A stretch of 34,795 nt of DNA from Nitrospirota bacterium (GTDB lineage: Bacteria > Nitrospirota > Thermodesulfovibrionia > Thermodesulfovibrionales > Dissulfurispiraceae), in assembly GCA_021791055.1 (NCBI GenBank), contig JAJYXI010000023.1, positions 1 through 34,795 of the forward strand. Direction: 5' to 3'. Below, in pieces: positions 23,965 through 31,068 of this stretch (positions within the stretch are counted from its first letter, which is position 1; each line of letters opens with the position of its first letter). Below the pieces are notes generated by a model that worked only from the letters and a program-made list of their open reading frames with translations, made no database searches and was not told the origin of the DNA. Made by a program: the position numbers and the translations under genes.

Positions 23965-24411
23965 ATGGCACAAATTACCGAGGCAGAAGAGTTTTTTACG
24001 AGGGGATTAAACGAGCTTGCTGCAGGACACGGCCTTTCTGCCCTTGTTCATTTTGAAAAAGCAGCTCAGATTAAAGAGGTACCTGTTTATGTTTCTTATC
24101 TGGCATTATGCATAGCAAAGGAGCGCGGACAGATAAGAAAGGCAATATCCCTCTGCGAAGAGGCAATAAAAAGGGAACCCGAAAATCCCATCCATTATCT
24201 TAATCTCGGCAAGATATACCTTCATGCGGGTGATAAGGAAACCGCAATAGATACCTTCAGGGCCGGCTTGAGATACGAGACAAACCAGCAGATTATTGAA
24301 GAGCTAAATAAACTTCAGACGCGAAAGCCTCCGGTTATTCCTTTTTTGGAAAGGAATAATCCGATCAATAAGTATTTAGGAATTATACTGACGAGACTTG
24401 GATTGAGGTAG
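23965..24411 (+). CDS. TPR-repeat protein
   Basis: A 148-residue soluble protein with about three tetratricopeptide repeats, for example AEEFFTRGLNELAAGHGLSA, AISLCEEAIKREPENPIHYL and GKIYLHAGDKETAIDTFRAG. It ends with a basic tail (KYLGIILTRLGLR). TPRs form protein-binding scaffolds; the partner is unknown. It is downstream of lspA with a 41-bp gap and meets the convergent acyl-CoA gene only 4 bp after its stop, leaving no room for a separate terminator. TAAAAT at 23954-23959 lies five bases before the ATG and may be a -10 box. Confidence 0.8.
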   Translation: MAQITEAEEFFTRGLNELAAGHGLSALVHFEKAAQIKEVPVYVSYLALCIAKERGQIRKAISLCEEAIKREPENPIHYLNLGKIYLHAGDKETAIDTFRAGLRYETNQQIIEELNKLQTRKPPVIPFLERNNPINKYLGIILTRLGLR

Positions 24412-24415
24412 AAGA

Positions 24416-25534
24416 CTACTCCCTGAAAGACATGGTCAATTCATACACTCCTGCTTCGGCACGCCTTTCGATAACGAACCCCATTCTTTCAAAGAGATTG
24501 AGCATCGGCTTGTTGTCTATCAACACCTCGGCAGTAAATCCATGCAGACCGTTTTTCTTTGCGAGATAAGTCAGGTATGAAAGAAGCTCGGCGCCTATGC
24601 CCTTGCCCTGATAATCATCTCTGACTACAAACGCAACTTCTGCGGTATGTGTATTTTCATCTATATAATATTGCCCCATGCCTATGATCATCTCTTTCCC
24701 TTCCTGCTCTATCACAGCAAGTATTACCATCTCCTTTGTGTAATCGATAATCACGAATTTCTGCAGGCGCTCATGGGGCATGTCCCTCCTTGTGGAGATG
24801 AACCTGTGGTGCATGCATTCATCTGTAAGGGAATAGAAGAAGTCCTTAAGCAGCGGTTCATCGCTCATTCTCACCGGCCGTAAAAATATCCGGAGTCCTG
24901 TCTTTGTTGTCCTGTAAGTTTCCAGATATTCAGGATACTCTCCCTTTTCTCCTGGAATGAATTCCTGATCTTTGTATATAAGGTTCAGATTTCTTGCCTC
25001 TTCTATGAGCCATGGCCTGAACTTTGGATGGGCAATCGCTATCAATGCCATTGCACGCTCCCGTATGTTTTTTCCGTGAAGATATGCAATTCCATACTCT
25101 GTAACAACATAATGTATATCGCCCCTCGTCAATGTAACCCCGGCCCCCTCTTTGAGGTTTGGTACTATCCTCGAAACCTCTTCATCCTCGGCAGTGGATT
25201 GGAGTGCGAGTATGGTCTTTCCTCCCTGCGAAAGCACTGCACCCCTCATGAAATCCGCCTGCCCTCCAATTCCGCTGTAGAATATCCTTCCAAGGGATTC
25301 TGCTGTTGCCTGCCCTGTCAGGTCTATCTCCAGCGCACTGTTTATTGCTGTCATGTTTTTGTGCCTGGCTATAACCAATGGATTGTTTGTGTAGCTCACA
25401 GGCCTGAACTCAATGGATGGATTGTCGTGAAGGTATTCATAGGTCTCCTTTCTTCCCATGCAGAAAGCTGCCACGGTTTTTCCTCTATTGAGCTCTTTTT
25501 TTGTGTTATCGACAACCCCGCTCGATAACACCAT
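24416..25534 (-). CDS. C-terminal half of acyl-CoA hydrolase/transferase fused to GNAT acetyltransferase (frameshifted)
   Basis: A 372-residue frame. Residues 1-215 are the second half of an acetyl-CoA hydrolase/CoA-transferase (GKTVAAFCMGRKETYEYLHD, NNPLVIARHKNMTAINSALE, FYSGIGGQADFMRGA, GIAYLHGKNIRERAMALIAIAHP). Residues 216-372 are a GNAT domain with the acetyl-CoA pocket VRDDYQGKGIGAELLSYL and NLFERMGF. The fusion of these two families is known in bacteria. The first half is in another frame just upstream (25506-26282); together they make one normal-length gene. The ATG at 25534 is probably not a true start. Either the gene is inactivated, the base run at 25516-25519 is misread, or frameshifting joins the halves. 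Confidence 0.82.
   Translation of the reverse strand: MVLSSGVVDNTKKELNRGKTVAAFCMGRKETYEYLHDNPSIEFRPVSYTNNPLVIARHKNMTAINSALEIDLTGQATAESLGRIFYSGIGGQADFMRGAVLSQGGKTILALQSTAEDEEVSRIVPNLKEGAGVTLTRGDIHYVVTEYGIAYLHGKNIRERAMALIAIAHPKFRPWLIEEARNLNLIYKDQEFIPGEKGEYPEYLETYRTTKTGLRIFLRPVRMSDEPLLKDFFYSLTDECMHHRFISTRRDMPHERLQKFVIIDYTKEMVILAVIEQEGKEMIIGMGQYYIDENTHTAEVAFVVRDDYQGKGIGAELLSYLTYLAKKNGLHGFTAEVLIDNKPMLNLFERMGFVIERRAEAGVYELTMSFRE
25503..25531. repeat. Perfect 10-bp hairpin at the frameshift site
   Basis: GTGTTATCGA (25503-25512) and TCGATAACAC (25522-25531) are exact reverse complements around a 9-nt loop containing CCCC (GGGG on the coding strand). The change of reading frame in the acyl-CoA gene falls in this loop. 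Confidence 0.85.
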
Positions 25535-26282
25535 CTGTCAGCAGTTCTGTATGTATGCCGAGATTCTTTTTATTGTTCAGGTGCGACAGTATTGCATTTG
25601 GAATTGTCCCGTATCCCACCTGAATGGTGTCTCCATCCTGTATAATGCGCGAGACATACGTTCCGATCCTCTGTGCAATATCATCGGGAACGCTTGCCTG
25701 AAACTCCAATAAGGGTTCGTCATACGGCACAATAAAATCCACATTCTTTATATTTATGAATGTCTCGCCGTGGACGCGGGGCATGTATGAATTCACCTGT
25801 GCTATGACAAGGGATGCAGACTCCACTGCTGCCTTAACAATATCGACGCTTATTCCGAGGCTCATATAGCCATGGTCATCAGGAAGAGATGTCTGTATAA
25901 GGGCTACATCTACAGGTATGCGCCTGGTATAAAACAGATTCGGAACTGCAGAAAGAAATATGGGGGTGTAGTCTGCAACTCCCTTATTGACGGCAGCCCT
26001 TGTGTTATTGCCGATGAAGAAGGAGTTGTGCCTGAATGTATCCTTGAATTTTTCATCAGCATAGGGAGCGACTCCAAGTGTCCATACCTGAAGCACCTCT
26101 GCATCGAAAAATGCCTTTGGATGGGATTGGACATAATTTATGAGTGCACGAACAAGATGTTGGGGCTCTCCGCAGCCGGTGCCAATGAAAATCCTGTCGC
26201 CCGGATGGATGTTGTCGAATATCTTGTCTTCGGTCGCGAATTTTTCCGGATATATCTTTTTCAACTCGGCTAAATTCCCCAT
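25506..26282 (-). CDS. N-terminal half of acyl-CoA hydrolase/transferase (frameshifted)
   Basis: A 258-residue frame holding the first half of an acetyl-CoA hydrolase/4-hydroxybutyrate CoA-transferase-type enzyme: IFDNIHPGDRIFIGTGCGEP, HLVRALINYV, YTPIFLSAVPNLFYTRRIPV, ALIQTSLPDDHGYMSLGIS and TIQVGYGTIPNAILSHL. It runs into IHTELLTDGVIERGCR and stops, exactly where relatives continue with the sequence found in the overlapping frame. These enzymes move or remove CoA from short acyl groups. ATG 26282 is preferred; a TTG at 26288 is in frame. The region upstream is filled by two MITE copies, so the promoter may lie in or near them. Confidence 0.82.
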   Translation of the reverse strand: MGNLAELKKIYPEKFATEDKIFDNIHPGDRIFIGTGCGEPQHLVRALINYVQSHPKAFFDAEVLQVWTLGVAPYADEKFKDTFRHNSFFIGNNTRAAVNKGVADYTPIFLSAVPNLFYTRRIPVDVALIQTSLPDDHGYMSLGISVDIVKAAVESASLVIAQVNSYMPRVHGETFINIKNVDFIVPYDEPLLEFQASVPDDIAQRIGTYVSRIIQDGDTIQVGYGTIPNAILSHLNNKKNLGIHTELLTDGVIERGCR

Positions 26283-26349
26283 TTGCAAAACACCATATAG
26301 AAGTATAGCAAAACATATGATACCCTTCTACTCGTTACAATCCGTAATG

Positions 26350-26519
26350 TTATGCAGGGCAGGCATGCTCCAAAAGCCTTTATAAGCACCGCTCATGTGC
26401 ATACGAAGGATTATAAATGCCAACTCACGTGGTGAGCAATGAAGTAGATGACAGGAACAAGACAATGTGGTTTGATTTCCTGTGGATAAAGGCTTTTTAC
26501 GCATACCTGCCCTGCATAA
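26350..26519 (+). mobile_element. MITE-like element, copy 2 (170 bp)
   Basis: The terminal inverted repeats at 26350-26383 and 26486-26519 both read TTATGCAGGGCAGG from the outside and both carry AAAGCCTTTAT. The interior core at 26444-26467 (GTAGATGACAGGAACAAG and on) matches copy 1 (7810-7834) and, in reverse, copy 3 (26588-26611). No transposase is encoded. A 38-codon open frame (26418-26534) runs through the core. Confidence 0.72.
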
Positions 26520-26537
26520 TCGATATGCTATAAGTAA

Positions 26538-26705
26538 GGAGTTGGCAGGCAGGATTCAAAGACTTTGCACATAAGGTTTGCTGTAAGCATTGTCTTGTAT
26601 TCGTCATCTACTACTATGAAATCTATTTAGGTGAAGCATTGATAATCTTTCGATTGCACATGAATGAAGACTTTGCAAAGGCTTTGAAGACTGCTTGCCA
26701 ACTCC
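26538..26705 (-). mobile_element. MITE-like element, copy 3 (168 bp, inverted)
   Basis: The terminal inverted repeats at 26538-26569 and 26674-26705 both begin GGAGTTGGCA from the outside and include CAAAG-CTTTGCA. The core is on the opposite strand to copy 2, and an internal segment (26636-26662) pairs with copy 2 (26396-26423). Copies 2 and 3 therefore lie head to head, 18 bp apart. Together with flanking bases they fill nearly all of the 487-bp divergent gap between the acyl-CoA gene and pdhA. Confidence 0.72.
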
Positions 26706-26733
26706 TAACGGCGGATTAAGGTGCTTGCAATAT

Positions 26734-26762
26734 TTGACTGTAAATTTTGTCCGTGATATTCT
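26734..26762 (+). promoter_or_regulatory. Promoter of the pdh operon
   Basis: TTGACT (26734-26739), a 17-bp spacer and TATTCT (26757-26762). The favoured pdhA ATG at 26770 is seven bases after the -10 box, again implying a leaderless or nearly leaderless message. It begins 28 bp after the end of MITE copy 3. Confidence 0.55.
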
Positions 26763-26769
26763 TTTATTG

Positions 26770-27825
26770 ATGCCGGAAAGGATAATAGAATCATTCAATA
26801 TAAAGCGACTCGATATACTCGATGAGAATGGAAATGAGGATGAATCCCTCATGCCTTCCCTGTCCGATTCTGAAATAAAGAGAATCTATGAACTGCTCAT
26901 CCTTTCAAGAACCTTTGATCACCACGCCTTAAGCCTCCAGAGAGAAGGACGCATGGGAACATACGCATCCATTTTAGGTCAGGAGGCATCACAGATCGGT
27001 AGCGCCTTTGCAATTGAAAGATCAGATTGGATATTTCCGTCATTCAGGGAGATGGGCGTTTATATAACGATGGGCTATCCAATTCATATGCTCTTTCAGT
27101 ACTGGTCCGGAGACGAGAGGGGGATGAAGTGCCCGGATGATCTGAATATATTCCCATTATGTGTACCTGTTGGAACTCAGGTGCCGCATGCTGTCGGTGC
27201 TGCGATGGCTGTTAAATACAAAAAGGACAAAGCAGCAGCGATCTGTTATTTCGGAGACGGCGGAACATCAAAAGGCGACTTCCATGAAGGTTTTAACATG
27301 GCAGGAGTATTCAAATTGCCTGTGGTTTTCATCTGCCAGAACAACCAGTGGGCAATATCTGTTCCGAGGGAAAAACAGACCGCATCAAAGACCCTTGCGC
27401 AAAAGGCATTTGCCTATGGATTTGAGGGCATTCAGGTTGACGGCAATGATGTATTTGCTGTTTATAAGGCGACAAAGGAGGCTTTGGATAAGGCAAGGGA
27501 TGGCAATGGCCCCACATTCATCGAATGCTTCACATACAGGATGTCTGACCATACTACAGCGGATGATGCAACGAGGTATCGCTCCAAGGAGGAGGTCGAG
27601 GCATGGAAGGCCAGAGACCCGGTTCCGAGATTGAAATTATTTATGGAGGGAAATGGACTATGGACAGGGCAATATCAGAAAGAGGTTGAAGAAAAATCAA
27701 GGGATATGATCGATGAGGCTGTTAAGATGGCGGAATCAATAGAACCTCAGAATCCAAAGGATATGTTTGCATATACTTATGGAAAATTAACTTCAAGGCA
27801 ATTAAGACAGATGAGGGATTTCTGA
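26770..27825 (+). CDS. pdhA: Pyruvate/2-oxoacid dehydrogenase E1 alpha subunit
   Basis: A 351-residue thiamine-diphosphate-dependent subunit that, with E1 beta, decarboxylates pyruvate (or a branched 2-oxoacid) and passes the acyl group to lipoyl-E2. Motifs: SRTFDHHALSLQREGRMGTY, GQEASQIGSAFAI, a ThDP-magnesium motif starting at YFGDGGTSKGDFHEGFN and ending with CQNNQWAIS, and the phosphorylation-loop equivalent FTYRMSDHTTADDATRYR. The ATG at 26770 is chosen; an upstream in-frame ATG (26695) starts inside MITE copy 3 and adds 25 residues not typical of the family. PdhB follows one base after the stop. Confidence 0.93.
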   Translation: MPERIIESFNIKRLDILDENGNEDESLMPSLSDSEIKRIYELLILSRTFDHHALSLQREGRMGTYASILGQEASQIGSAFAIERSDWIFPSFREMGVYITMGYPIHMLFQYWSGDERGMKCPDDLNIFPLCVPVGTQVPHAVGAAMAVKYKKDKAAAICYFGDGGTSKGDFHEGFNMAGVFKLPVVFICQNNQWAISVPREKQTASKTLAQKAFAYGFEGIQVDGNDVFAVYKATKEALDKARDGNGPTFIECFTYRMSDHTTADDATRYRSKEEVEAWKARDPVPRLKLFMEGNGLWTGQYQKEVEEKSRDMIDEAVKMAESIEPQNPKDMFAYTYGKLTSRQLRQMRDF

Positions 27826-27826
27826 T

Positions 27827-28801
27827 ATGTCCCAGAACTCAAAAAAATTAAACATGGTTCAGGCAATAAACCTTGCATTGAAAGAAGAGATGCAGAGGGA
27901 CAGCAGCGTTGTCATCCTCGGCGAGGATGTGGGCAGGGATGGAGGCGTATTTAGAGTTACAGAAGATTTGCTGGAATTATTTGGAGACGAAAGGGTCATA
28001 GATACACCCCTTGCTGAATCTGTTATTGTGGGCGCTGCCATAGGAATGGCTGCATATGGATTAAAACCTGTTGCAGAGATTCAGTTTATGGGATTCATCT
28101 ATCCCACAATTGACCAGATATTCTCCCATGCATCGCGGATTCGCAATAGAACAAGGGGAAGGTTCACATGTCCGATGGTGGTCAGGACTCCCTATGGCGT
28201 AGGAATAAAGGCTCCAGACCTTCATTCAGAGAGCACAGAGGCATTGTTCTGCCATATGCCTGGTGTAAAGGTCGTAGTGCCTTCGTCGCCTTACAATGCA
28301 AAGGGATTATTGATCTCATCCATCAGAGACCCCGACCCTGTGATTTTTCTTGAATCAACGAGGCTCTATCGCCTCATAAAAGAAGACGTCCCCGAAGGAG
28401 AATATACTGTTCCACTTGACAAGGCAAGAATCGTTCAGGAAGGAAAGGATGTTACGGTCATTGCATGGGGAAGCATGCTCCACAGGACGCTTCAGGCAGT
28501 GGAGGAATTTGATGCAGAGGTAATAGATTTAATGACACTCAGCCCACTCGATGAAGAGACAATATTCAAATCAGTGAAAAAGACTGGAAGGGTTGTGATT
28601 GTTCACGAGGCGCCCAAGACCTGCGGATTCGGCGCAGAACTTTCAGCAACCATTGCAGAGGATGCAATGCTATATCTAAAAGCTCCACTCATAAGGGTTA
28701 CAGGATATGATATTGTTATGCCCCTTCCAAAGCTTGAGGATTATTATATGCCAACTGTAGAGAGGATAAAAAAAAGGATTGAGGAGGCAATGAAATATTA
28801 G
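27827..28801 (+). CDS. pdhB: Pyruvate/2-oxoacid dehydrogenase E1 beta subunit
   Basis: A 324-residue partner of E1 alpha. Motifs: MVQAINLALKEEMQRDSSVV, ILGEDVGRDGGVFRVTEDL, DTPLAESVIVGAAIGMAAYG (the Glu that activates ThDP is in this block), PVAEIQFMGFIYPTIDQI, RTPYGVGIKAPDLHSES and a C-terminal transketolase-like domain with VIDLMTLSPLDEETI and VTGYDIVMPLPKLEDYYMP. Substrate (pyruvate or branched-chain 2-oxoacid) is not certain. In the expected order pdhC would follow; here it is displaced by nearly 4 kb. Confidence 0.94.
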   Translation: MSQNSKKLNMVQAINLALKEEMQRDSSVVILGEDVGRDGGVFRVTEDLLELFGDERVIDTPLAESVIVGAAIGMAAYGLKPVAEIQFMGFIYPTIDQIFSHASRIRNRTRGRFTCPMVVRTPYGVGIKAPDLHSESTEALFCHMPGVKVVVPSSPYNAKGLLISSIRDPDPVIFLESTRLYRLIKEDVPEGEYTVPLDKARIVQEGKDVTVIAWGSMLHRTLQAVEEFDAEVIDLMTLSPLDEETIFKSVKKTGRVVIVHEAPKTCGFGAELSATIAEDAMLYLKAPLIRVTGYDIVMPLPKLEDYYMPTVERIKKRIEEAMKY

Positions 28802-28815
28802 ATTATTTTTGAGTT

Positions 28816-28947
28816 ATGTTAAGTAATGCTGGCAAAATAATTATATTAATACTGCTTATACTCTTGTTTGTACTAATAGTAAATAATCCGCCTAAGAATG
28901 ATTTGGGCGAAGATTTAACTGTAGTATTTTCTGGATTTAAGCGATAG
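28816..28947 (+). CDS. Possible small membrane protein (43 residues)
   Basis: A 43-codon frame just after pdhB. Residues 7-24 are a strong membrane helix (GKIIILILLILLFVLIV), followed by a short polar tail (NNPPKNDLGEDLTVVF). The start is ATG 28816 with only a weak TTGAG upstream. It is A+T-rich like the inserted cassette and lies directly before the truncated pdhC copy. I know no family for it; it may be chance. Confidence 0.4.
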   Translation: MLSNAGKIIILILLILLFVLIVNNPPKNDLGEDLTVVFSGFKR

Positions 28948-28970
28948 GGATTAAACTTAAAGGAGTATAA

Positions 28971-29180
28971 TATGCCGTATAATTTCATATTGCCAGACTT
29001 GGGAGAGGGTATAACAGAGGGTGAGATAAGGAAATGGCTTGTAAAGGAAGGAGATGCTATAGAAGAGCACCAGACTATTCTTGAAATAGAGACTGACAAG
29101 GCAATTGTTGAAGTGCCTTCTCCTAAAAAGGGAAGGGTGTTGAAAATCAACAAGGGCATCGGCGATATGGCAAAGGTCGG
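28971..29180 (+). repeat. Direct repeat, copy 1: first 210 bp of pdhC
   Basis: By eye identical, base for base, to 32705-32914. The identity starts one base before the pdhC start codon and ends inside codon 70. The sequences then diverge completely. The two copies flank a 3.5-kb cassette. Confidence 0.95.
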
Positions 29181-29298
29181 GAAGGACAAGGTCTTGATGG
29201 TCTTATTATTTCAGATAATGAATAATGGATTACTGATTGTTGATAGCAATGCCGAGAGGCGAATGTTATTCGATACGAAGGTGTTTAAATTATCATGA
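28972..29298 (+). CDS. Truncated pdhC: free lipoyl domain with a new C-terminal tail
   Basis: A 108-residue frame. Residues 1-70 equal the N terminus of the E2 protein, including the lipoylation site K43 in EIETDKAIVEV. Residues 71-108 (KDKVLMVLLFQIMNNGLLIV and on) are unrelated to E2. The usual last strand of the lipoyl domain is replaced by another hydrophobic strand, so the domain might still fold. It has a better ribosome-binding site (AAAGGAG, 6 bp before the ATG) than the full pdhC. It is either a by-product of the duplication or a working stand-alone lipoyl carrier. Confidence 0.75.
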   Translation: MPYNFILPDLGEGITEGEIRKWLVKEGDAIEEHQTILEIETDKAIVEVPSPKKGRVLKINKGIGDMAKVGKDKVLMVLLFQIMNNGLLIVDSNAERRMLFDTKVFKLS

Positions 29299-29352
29299 CA
29301 GGCAATATTTTTAAAAAGGCAGATGGCTTATAAGTAGCCTATAGAGATTGAT

Positions 29353-31068
29353 ATGCTGAATACCGCGGAAAATAAAAGTACATGTGAAAATTGTCCCACA
29401 AAACGGATAGTAATAGCTAATGGCTTTGCATATGATAAGCGATTGCTTCATGAAGTCAATAAGAAGATAAGCTGGGATTGGGATATATTAAAATTGGCAT
29501 TTCTGGGACCTATTTTATGGGCAGTCATGGCATTTTTTGTATTAATCCTGATACTGTTATCATTAAAAGAAATAGGGTTATCATTAAAAGAATTGCTCAA
29601 ATTAAAAGAACATACTTGCATAATTCCCATAATTCCCATTGCTCTTTTTGTAATTCTTTATTTCGGGGGACTTTATTTATACCATATTGAATCCTTGTTA
29701 AAGACTTTCTGGAAGGCCTTTAAAGTTTTTTTCCGATGTGTTACATGGAAAGCACTGACCTATTGGCATGCTTTTCCCTCTCACCTTTCTGATAAGGATC
29801 CATTAGTGATTTTGGGCAATTGCGTTGCCGATGCAAAAGTCTCAAGTGTATATCTTGACTGGCCTTATTACAAAAATATATTTGTAGATACCATCTATGT
29901 CAGGACTTGTGACTCTAAAAAGAAATATGTCTTATGGTATAGATATATTAATTATTTTCTTATACCAGCAGTTATTGGCTTTCCCGCCGTATATTTTGTT
30001 GATCTCTTATCTCCATCGATATCCTTATATATAGCATATATACTTTCTTTTCTTATTATTATAATTATGTTTATCTGGCGAAAGCCAATATATTTTCATC
30101 TGGATTTCTACAAAAACTCCGCAGGATTTTCAGAATATAATCTTTTTCTGAATCCAGATATTGAAACTAAAGAATTGAGCCGTTCCATGAACGGCTATGG
30201 AATATTCTATATTAGTAAGTTTTTTAAAGAAATATTCAAAGGTGAAGCATTAAAATTTTCAATCCATGAGAATATAACTGACGAATCAATAAGAAAATGC
30301 ATAGACAAGATACGTAAAATTGGTGTTCAGTCAGCTAATAATAGCGGGTTAAATATACAAGTATGTGGAATAAGTACATGGAAAATTACAGAAAGTTGCG
30401 GGAAGAGAGTTTTTAGTAAAAGGACCTTTTATGGAAAAAAATCAAGCATACGATTGCCTTTAAAAAAATTTATTGCAGTATGCGAAAAACAACGAGATGA
30501 CTTTCCTTTCTACTTACACAATAGTTGGGAGAAGGATGAATTACACTATCTCTTAATGGGTGGTGCTGAACATCAACAGGCATTGATAGATTTTATTTTG
30601 TATTTAAAGGAAAAAGGATATAAAAATATTGATACCCTTGAAAATACCTTTGCAGATAAGGAATCTATAAGATTCGCCTCTGAATATTTTGTTTCAGCAG
30701 TTATCAAGGGGGAAGAGGCCCTCAGAGGCAGCAATAAATTTTTTATCCTTCGGCACAGAATATCAGATAGTCCATTGCGATGGGTATATTCAATTTATGG
30801 GCTTTCTGCAATAGCATCAAAAATAGGATTCATTTATTGGTTTTGCGAGTACAAACGAGGCTTCAAAAATATCGATGAAGACATGCTTTATTCCATAAGC
30901 TATAACTTATCCCAGAGTTTAGACCCGTCTGATTTATATAACGATACATCATGGTGCGATTGTAAAAACAAAATAGACAAGATGTTTTCTATAGAAAAAG
31001 AGTGTGTAAAGCTGTCAAAGCGAAAAGAAATAATAGGGATAACAGAAAGGGAAATTCAGATAGCATGA
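29353..31068 (+). CDS. Uncharacterised membrane protein of the inserted cassette
   Basis: A 571-residue protein I cannot place in a family. The N terminus has a CENC motif (residues 11-14). Four membrane helices follow: about 48-70 (LAFLGPILWAVMAFFVLILI), 88-112 (CIIPIIPIALFVILYFGGLY), around 200 (YFLIPAVIGFPAVYFVDLL) and around 225-245 (LYIAYILSFLIIIIMFIW). A soluble C-terminal part of about 320 residues contains FPFYLHNSWEKDELHYLLMG, EHQQALIDFILYLKEKGY and WVYSIYGLSAIASKIGFIY. The A+T-rich codon use differs from the pdh genes. It overlaps the Nudix-like gene by 4 bp, so the cassette genes are co-translated. Confidence 0.8.
   Translation: MLNTAENKSTCENCPTKRIVIANGFAYDKRLLHEVNKKISWDWDILKLAFLGPILWAVMAFFVLILILLSLKEIGLSLKELLKLKEHTCIIPIIPIALFVILYFGGLYLYHIESLLKTFWKAFKVFFRCVTWKALTYWHAFPSHLSDKDPLVILGNCVADAKVSSVYLDWPYYKNIFVDTIYVRTCDSKKKYVLWYRYINYFLIPAVIGFPAVYFVDLLSPSISLYIAYILSFLIIIIMFIWRKPIYFHLDFYKNSAGFSEYNLFLNPDIETKELSRSMNGYGIFYISKFFKEIFKGEALKFSIHENITDESIRKCIDKIRKIGVQSANNSGLNIQVCGISTWKITESCGKRVFSKRTFYGKKSSIRLPLKKFIAVCEKQRDDFPFYLHNSWEKDELHYLLMGGAEHQQALIDFILYLKEKGYKNIDTLENTFADKESIRFASEYFVSAVIKGEEALRGSNKFFILRHRISDSPLRWVYSIYGLSAIASKIGFIYWFCEYKRGFKNIDEDMLYSISYNLSQSLDPSDLYNDTSWCDCKNKIDKMFSIEKECVKLSKRKEIIGITEREIQIA

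Noticed and set aside
26695-26769. N-terminal extension of pdhA
   Set aside because: The extra 25 residues begin inside a MITE end and overlap the likely promoter; the family N terminus fits the ATG at 26770.
31002-31064. Upstream start of the Nudix-like gene
   Set aside because: It lies wholly in the preceding gene, while the ATG at 31065 makes an ATGA overlap like the next junction.
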